From Hydrogenophaga pseudoflava (lineage in GTDB: Bacteria > Pseudomonadota > Gammaproteobacteria > Burkholderiales > Burkholderiaceae_C): a DNA stretch of 64,000 nt. The position numbers and the translations under genes are program-made. The stretch is from assembly GCF_031020795.1 (NCBI RefSeq), contig NZ_JAVHJP010000003.1, forward strand, positions 117,408 through 181,407. Reading direction: 5' to 3'. Under the pieces are notes generated by a model. That model had not been told where the DNA came from. It made no database searches and saw only the letters and a list, made by a program, of their open reading frames with translations. Positions within the stretch are counted from its first letter, which is position 1; each line of letters starts with the position of its first letter. Of the stretch, positions 59,884 through 64,000 are shown one piece after another.

Positions 59884-59999
59884 TCCAGGTCAGGGCCCAC
59901 TCCAAAACTGGAGCGCAAGCTCTAGAAAACACGCGGGAAAGCCCGCTGCCCGGCCCCTGGCCCGGCCCGGTAGATTCCGGCATTCACCTGGAGACCCGC

Positions 60000-61688
60000 A
60001 TGACCAAGATTGCCGCCGAACACCTCGCCCTGCAACGCCTGTACCACTGGGAGAAGACCACCCCGTCGCGGGTGGCCCTCACCCAGCCCATGGGCGCCGG
60101 CGCGGTGCAGGATTTCACCTGGGCCCAGGTGGCCGACCACAGCCGGCGCATGGCCGCGCACCTGAAGGCGCAGGGCTGGGCGCCCGGCAGCAAGGTGGCC
60201 ATCCTGTCCAAGAACTGCGCCTGGTGGATGATGAGCGACCTGGCGATCTGGATGGCCGGCTATGTCTCGGTGCCGCTGTACCCGACGCTGGCGCCCGAGA
60301 CCATCGCCCAGATCCTGAACCACAGCGAGTCCAAGGCCCTGTTCGTCGGCAAGCTCGACGGCTGGGACCACATGAAGCCCGGCGTGCCGGCCGGCCTGCC
60401 CTGCATGAGCTACCCGCTCTCGCCCGACGACGCCAAGCAGGCCTACGAGGGCTGGGACGCCATCGTGGCGCGCACCGCGCCCATGAAGGAATCGCCCGTT
60501 CGCGGCGAGGACGAGCTGGCCACCCTCATCTACACCTCGGGCACCACCGGCCTGCCCAAGGGCGTGATGCACAGCTTCGGCAACTTCGCCTGGGCGCTGG
60601 ACCGCGGCCTCCAGCGCATCCCGCTGACCCAGGACGACCGCATGCTGTCCTACCTGCCGCTGGCCCACGTGGTCGAGCGTATGCTGGTCGAACACGGCTG
60701 GCTGCGCACGGCCATGCACGTCTACTTCGCCGAGTCGCTGGACACCTTCACCGCCGACCTGCAGCGCGCCCGCCCCACGGTGTTCTTCTCGGTGCCGCGC
60801 CTGTGGGTCAAGTTCCAGCAGGGCATCCACCACAAGATGCCGCCGGCCAAGCTGAACCGGCTGCTGGGCATCCCGCTCATCGGCGGCCTGGTGCGCAAGA
60901 AGATCCGCAAGGCCCTGGGCCTGGACCAGTGCCGCTTCGCCGCGGGTGGTGCGGCGCCCATGCCGCTGGCGCTGCTGGAGTGGTACGGCCAGCTGGGCAT
61001 CGCCATCAACGAAGGCTACGGCATGACCGAGAACCTCGCGCTCTCGCACATCACCGAGGCCGGCAAGAACCAGCGCGGCACCGTCGGCCCGACCTACCCC
61101 GACGTGCAGCAGCGCATCGACCCCGAGACCGGCGAGGTCCAGATGAAGAGCCAGGCGCTGATGATGGGCTACTACAAGGAGCCCGAGAAGTCCGCCGAGG
61201 TGTTCACCGCCGACGGCTGGCTCAAGACCGGGGACAAGGGGCAACTCGACGCGCAGGGCATGCTGCGCATCACCGGCCGGGTGAAGGACCTGTTCAAAAC
61301 GGGCAAGGGCAAGTACGTCGCGCCGGCGCCGATCGAGGACAAACTGGTGATGCATGAGGCCATCGAGGCCTGCGTGGTCACCGGCGCCAACCTCGGCCAG
61401 CCGCTGGGCATCGCCATGCTCAACGCCGACGCGGTGGCCCAGTCGGCCAGCGCCGAAGGCCGCGGCGCGCTGGAGGCTTCGCTGGCAGCCCACCTCAAGG
61501 CCATCAACGCCACCCTGGACCCGCACGAACGGCTGCAGTGCCTGGTGGTGACCACCACCGCCTGGACCGTGGACAACGACGTGATCACACCCACCTTCAA
61601 AGTCAAGCGCAACCGCATCGAAGACCTCTACGCGAAACACTACGAGGCCTGGGAGGAATCGGGCAAGCCCGTGCTCTGGCAGAGCTGA
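60000..61688 (+). CDS. AMP-dependent acyl-CoA synthetase/ligase
   Basis: The 562-residue adenylate-forming enzyme has the P-loop YTSGTTGLPKGV, NEGYGMTE, the acyl-AMP aspartate in WLKTGDKG, and FKVKRNRIED near the C-terminus with a catalytic Lys. LYPTLAPETI and the overall length match the long-chain acyl-CoA synthetase FadD15-like group. The ATG follows a GGAGA site. No other lipid genes are adjacent. Chain preference unknown. Confidence 0.9.
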   Translation: MTKIAAEHLALQRLYHWEKTTPSRVALTQPMGAGAVQDFTWAQVADHSRRMAAHLKAQGWAPGSKVAILSKNCAWWMMSDLAIWMAGYVSVPLYPTLAPETIAQILNHSESKALFVGKLDGWDHMKPGVPAGLPCMSYPLSPDDAKQAYEGWDAIVARTAPMKESPVRGEDELATLIYTSGTTGLPKGVMHSFGNFAWALDRGLQRIPLTQDDRMLSYLPLAHVVERMLVEHGWLRTAMHVYFAESLDTFTADLQRARPTVFFSVPRLWVKFQQGIHHKMPPAKLNRLLGIPLIGGLVRKKIRKALGLDQCRFAAGGAAPMPLALLEWYGQLGIAINEGYGMTENLALSHITEAGKNQRGTVGPTYPDVQQRIDPETGEVQMKSQALMMGYYKEPEKSAEVFTADGWLKTGDKGQLDAQGMLRITGRVKDLFKTGKGKYVAPAPIEDKLVMHEAIEACVVTGANLGQPLGIAMLNADAVAQSASAEGRGALEASLAAHLKAINATLDPHERLQCLVVTTTAWTVDNDVITPTFKVKRNRIEDLYAKHYEAWEESGKPVLWQS

Positions 61689-61713
61689 GAAAAAATCGGG
61701 GCGGGCGGGGAAT

Positions 61714-61759
61714 AAACCGGTCCGGCGCGGTGTTTACCGTCTGCCAACCGGTTTTTTTT
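61714..61759 (+). terminator. Intrinsic terminator/attenuator upstream of the lipoprotein gene
   Basis: AAACCGG (61714-61720) pairs with CCGGTTT (61748-61754), with an inner CGGT/ACCG stem, and ends in eight T residues. It terminates the ligase gene. The T-run is only 23 bp before the next ATG, so transcripts of that gene from any upstream promoter must pass through it. Confidence 0.75.
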
Positions 61760-61782
61760 CATTCCCTTTCCAGGAGTTCACC

Positions 61783-62175
61783 ATGTCCCGATTCGCTTCC
61801 CTCCGCACCGCCGCCCTGCTGGTGCTCGGCGCCGCCAGCCTGATCGGCTGTGCCGGCACCCCGGCCGCACCCGGCGGCGTCATGGCCCGCGACGGCCTGC
61901 TCGCCGGCCCGAACGGCATGACGCTCTACACCTTCGACCGCGACACCGCCGGCAGCGGCAAGAGCGTCTGCAACGGTCCCTGCGCCACCAACTGGCCGCC
62001 GCTGATGGCCGGCAGCGCCAGCCCGTCGGGCGACTACAGCGTCGTGACGCGGGACGACGGCGGCAAGCAGCTGGCCTACAAGGGCAAGCCGCTGTACTAC
62101 TGGGCCAAGGACAGCAAGCCGGGTGACAAGACCGGCGACGGCTTCAACGGCGTCTGGCGCGTCGCGGCGCCCTGA
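61783..62175 (+). CDS. Secreted-repeat (COG4315) lipoprotein
   Basis: 130 residues with a lipoprotein signal and lipobox LIGC (Cys about 23), so it is anchored in the cell envelope. Two short repeats of the secreted-repeat family follow (LYTFDRDTAGSGKSVCNGPCATNWPPL and LYYWAKDSKPGDKTG, each with a Y-x-aromatic core and D). Function unknown. It is 9 bp ahead of an ECF sigma factor gene. Confidence 0.87.
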   Translation: MSRFASLRTAALLVLGAASLIGCAGTPAAPGGVMARDGLLAGPNGMTLYTFDRDTAGSGKSVCNGPCATNWPPLMAGSASPSGDYSVVTRDDGGKQLAYKGKPLYYWAKDSKPGDKTGDGFNGVWRVAAP

Positions 62176-62184
62176 GCACCGACC

Positions 62185-62718
62185 TTGGGACCGCAGGACA
62201 CGCTGCCCCACATCCCCCGTCTGCGGCGCTACGCGCGCCTGCTGACGGGGGACCCGACACGCGCCGACGATCTGGTGCAGGACACGCTGGAGCGCGCCTG
62301 CCACAAGTGGTCGCTCTGGAAGCCCCGCGCCGACGGCACCGGCCTGCGCGCCTGGCTGCTGTCGATGATGCACAACCTGCACCTCAACCAGGTCCGCGAC
62401 CAGGTGCACGAGCGCGAGGCGGTCGAACTCGACGAACTCAACGAACCACGCCACGACCCCTTCGCGCACACGCCCGAGCGCATGGACCTGGAACTGGCGC
62501 TGGCGCAGCTCCATCCGCTGCTGCGCGAAACCGTGCTGCTGGTCTGTGTGGAAGAAATGTCCTATGCCGAAACCGCGCAGCTCATGGGCGTGCCGGTCGG
62601 CACCGTGATGTCCCGCCTGTCGCGCGGGCGCGAGCGGCTGCGCCAGCTCACCAGCGGAGAGCCCACCGCGACCACCGCCCCCCGCCTGAAAGTCGTCTCC
62701 GGAACCCGCGCGCCATGA
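62185..62718 (+). CDS. ECF-type RNA polymerase sigma factor
   Basis: 177 residues with sigma-70 region 2 (RRYARLLTGDPTRADDLVQDTLERA) and region 4 (VEEMSYAETAQLMGVPVGTVMSRLSRGRERL) and no region 3, the ECF plan. It appears to start at a TTG. The adjoining membrane protein is the likely anti-sigma. The inducing stress is unknown; the co-located lipoprotein may be the target or part of the sensor. Confidence 0.9.
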   Translation: MGPQDTLPHIPRLRRYARLLTGDPTRADDLVQDTLERACHKWSLWKPRADGTGLRAWLLSMMHNLHLNQVRDQVHEREAVELDELNEPRHDPFAHTPERMDLELALAQLHPLLRETVLLVCVEEMSYAETAQLMGVPVGTVMSRLSRGRERLRQLTSGEPTATTAPRLKVVSGTRAP

Positions 62719-63497
62719 ACACCGATGCCACCTCTCCTGTGACCGAGGCCGAGCTGCACGCCTGGGTCGACGGGCAGTTGCCGCACGACCGCCGCGAGGC
62801 GGTGTCGGCCTGGCTGCAGCAGCACCCCGACGAAGCGCGCCGGGTGCAGGACTGGCAGGCCCAGCGGACCGCGCTGCAAGGCCTGCAGCGCAGCGTGCTC
62901 GACGAGCCGGTGCCGCTCGCGCTGGCGCGGGCCACCCGCCCAGCGCGCCGCGCCGTCTGGCCGCAGGCTCTGGCGGCCAGCGTGCTGCTGGCTCTCGGTT
63001 TTGCCGGTGGGTGGTGGGGACGCAGTGCCGGCGATCCAGCCGCCCGTCTGGCTGCCACGCCTCCGGGCTTTGTGCAGGAAGCGCGCGTGGCCCACGCCGT
63101 CTACACGCCCGAGAAACGCCATCCGGTGGAGGTCGGCGTGGACCAGCAGGCGCACCTGATCCAGTGGCTGTCCAAGCGACTGGGCACGCCGCTGACGGCA
63201 CCGGTGTTGCGGGACCAGGGTTTTTCACTGATCGGCGGGCGGCTGCTGCCTGGTCGGAACAGCGAGGCCCGCGCCCTGTTCATGTACGAGTCGGCCACCG
63301 GCGAGCGGGTCACCCTGCATGTGTCCGCCCTGGGTGAACAGGCGGGGCGCGACACCGCGTTCCAGTTCACCCGCACGGGCGAGACCGAGACCTTCTACTG
63401 GGTCGACCGGACCATGGGCTACGCGCTCAGCGGCCAGCTGCCGCGCGAGCGGCTGGCGGTGCTGGCCGATGCGGTCTACCGCCAGCTGCCGCGCTGA
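62715..63497 (+). CDS. Anti-sigma factor, membrane-anchored
   Basis: The 260-residue protein has an N-terminal anti-sigma domain (ELHAWVDGQLPHDRREAV ... LQQHPDEARRV), one membrane helix (about 76-94) and a periplasmic C-terminal domain. No zinc-binding HxxxCxxC is seen. Its ATG overlaps the sigma gene stop, typical of sigma/anti-sigma pairs kept in fixed ratio. Confidence 0.87.
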   Translation: MNTDATSPVTEAELHAWVDGQLPHDRREAVSAWLQQHPDEARRVQDWQAQRTALQGLQRSVLDEPVPLALARATRPARRAVWPQALAASVLLALGFAGGWWGRSAGDPAARLAATPPGFVQEARVAHAVYTPEKRHPVEVGVDQQAHLIQWLSKRLGTPLTAPVLRDQGFSLIGGRLLPGRNSEARALFMYESATGERVTLHVSALGEQAGRDTAFQFTRTGETETFYWVDRTMGYALSGQLPRERLAVLADAVYRQLPR

Positions 63498-63512
63498 GCC
63501 GGGGCCCGGCGC

Positions 63513-64000
63513 TCAGGCCAGCGCCTGCGCGTGGTGGCGCAGGTGGTCGTCGATGAAGCTGCTGATGAAGTAATAGCCGTGGTCGTAGCCGGCATGGCGC
63601 CGCAGCGTGAGCGGCTGCCCCACCTGTGCGCAGGCCGCCTCGAAGGCCTCGGGGTGGAGCTGCTCGGCCAGGAATTTGTCGGCCAGGCCCTGGTCGACCA
63701 GGATGCCGCCAAGGAACGGTGCCGTGGTCTGTGCGGCCATGAGCAGGCTGGCGTCGTGCGCCGCCCAGGTGGCTTCGTCCTGCCCGAGATAGCCCAGGAA
63801 GGCCTTGCGGCCCCATGGGCACTTCGTCGGCGCGCAGATCGGCGCAAAGGCCGAGAGGCTGCGGAACACGCCGGGGTGGCGCAGCGCCAGGGTGAGCGCG
63901 CCGTGCCCGCCCATGGAGTGGCCGGTGATGCCCAGACGGTCGCCGTCGAGTCCGAACTCGGCCACCACGCCGGGAATCAGGTCTTGCAGCAGGTAGCTCT
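63513..64000 (-). CDS. fghA: S-formylglutathione hydrolase (C-terminal part)
   Basis: About 160 residues of an esterase-D family hydrolase: YLLQDLIPGVVAEF, nucleophile GHSMGGHGAL, FAPICAPTKCPWGRKAFLGYLG, and the histidine in YDHGYYFISSFIDDHL. The family hydrolyses S-formylglutathione in formaldehyde detoxification. The N-terminus lies off the right edge. It converges with the anti-sigma gene. Confidence 0.92.
   Translation of the reverse strand, partial: SYLLQDLIPGVVAEFGLDGDRLGITGHSMGGHGALTLALRHPGVFRSLSAFAPICAPTKCPWGRKAFLGYLGQDEATWAAHDASLLMAAQTTAPFLGGILVDQGLADKFLAEQLHPEAFEAACAQVGQPLTLRRHAGYDHGYYFISSFIDDHLRHHAQALA

Overview
The window is GC-rich DNA with densely packed, often overlapping genes and no rRNA, tRNA, CRISPR array, transposase or phage gene that I can see. 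Gene content points to a betaproteobacterium of the order Burkholderiales, most likely Comamonadaceae (Hydrogenophaga- or Acidovorax-like). The pointers are a DUF3348/DUF802/OmpA/DUF2894 cluster, a fused ThiD-ThiE, a glyoxylate carboligase operon and DctA beside a DctP/sensor-kinase pair. The family assignment is inference.

Layout. 1-8 kb: a flavodoxin-like quinone reductase divergent from its TetR repressor, an orphan AAA ATPase, an SDR/LysR divergent pair, a MarR/hydrolase pair and a P-type cation ATPase. 8-17.7 kb: a TPP-riboswitch-led cofactor operon in the order thiC-thiO-thiS-panD-bioA-bioD-bioF-thiG-thiDE, so beta-alanine and biotin genes sit inside the thiamine operon. 17.7-24 kb: an orphan TRAP binding protein, a dctA gene broken by a one-base frameshift, a DctP-like binding protein and a DctS/DctR-like two-component system. 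24-33 kb: a DUF1653 gene carrying an in-frame palindromic insertion, a SplB-like radical SAM gene behind a LexA box, a lipase-like protein, an ABC-2 exporter, DUF488 and RRM proteins, two tandem membrane PAS proteins and a bacterial PH-domain protein.

32.8-36.9 kb: a four-gene, translationally coupled DUF3348-DUF802-OmpA-DUF2894 operon encoding what looks like a MotA/MotB-type proton-channel complex with a very long cytoplasmic coiled coil. 37-46.5 kb: MFS/DeoR, then gcl-hyi-glxR-ttuD (glyoxylate to glycerate) divergent from a LysR regulator and an 8-oxoguanine deaminase-type amidohydrolase, linking purine breakdown to glyoxylate use. 46.5-50 kb: two paralogous carboxylesterases flanking a chemoreceptor.

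50-59.9 kb: a divergent catabolic locus around an EutR-like AraC regulator. One arm encodes a semialdehyde dehydrogenase, a class III aminotransferase, a Tm-1/UPF0261 protein and a HAD hydrolase. The other encodes an APC permease, an AGXT2L-type phospho-lyase-like PLP enzyme and an APH-fold kinase. Together they suggest uptake, phosphorylation and phospho-elimination of an amino alcohol or hydroxylated amino acid, followed by aldehyde oxidation. A shared 39-bp composite motif lies in front of both arms. 60-64 kb: an acyl-CoA synthetase, a lipoprotein/ECF sigma/anti-sigma unit and the 3' part of S-formylglutathione hydrolase.

The best candidates for undescribed biology are the MotAB-like four-gene operon, the kinase/phospho-lyase divergon, the mixed thiamine/pantothenate/biotin operon and the SOS-box radical SAM gene.
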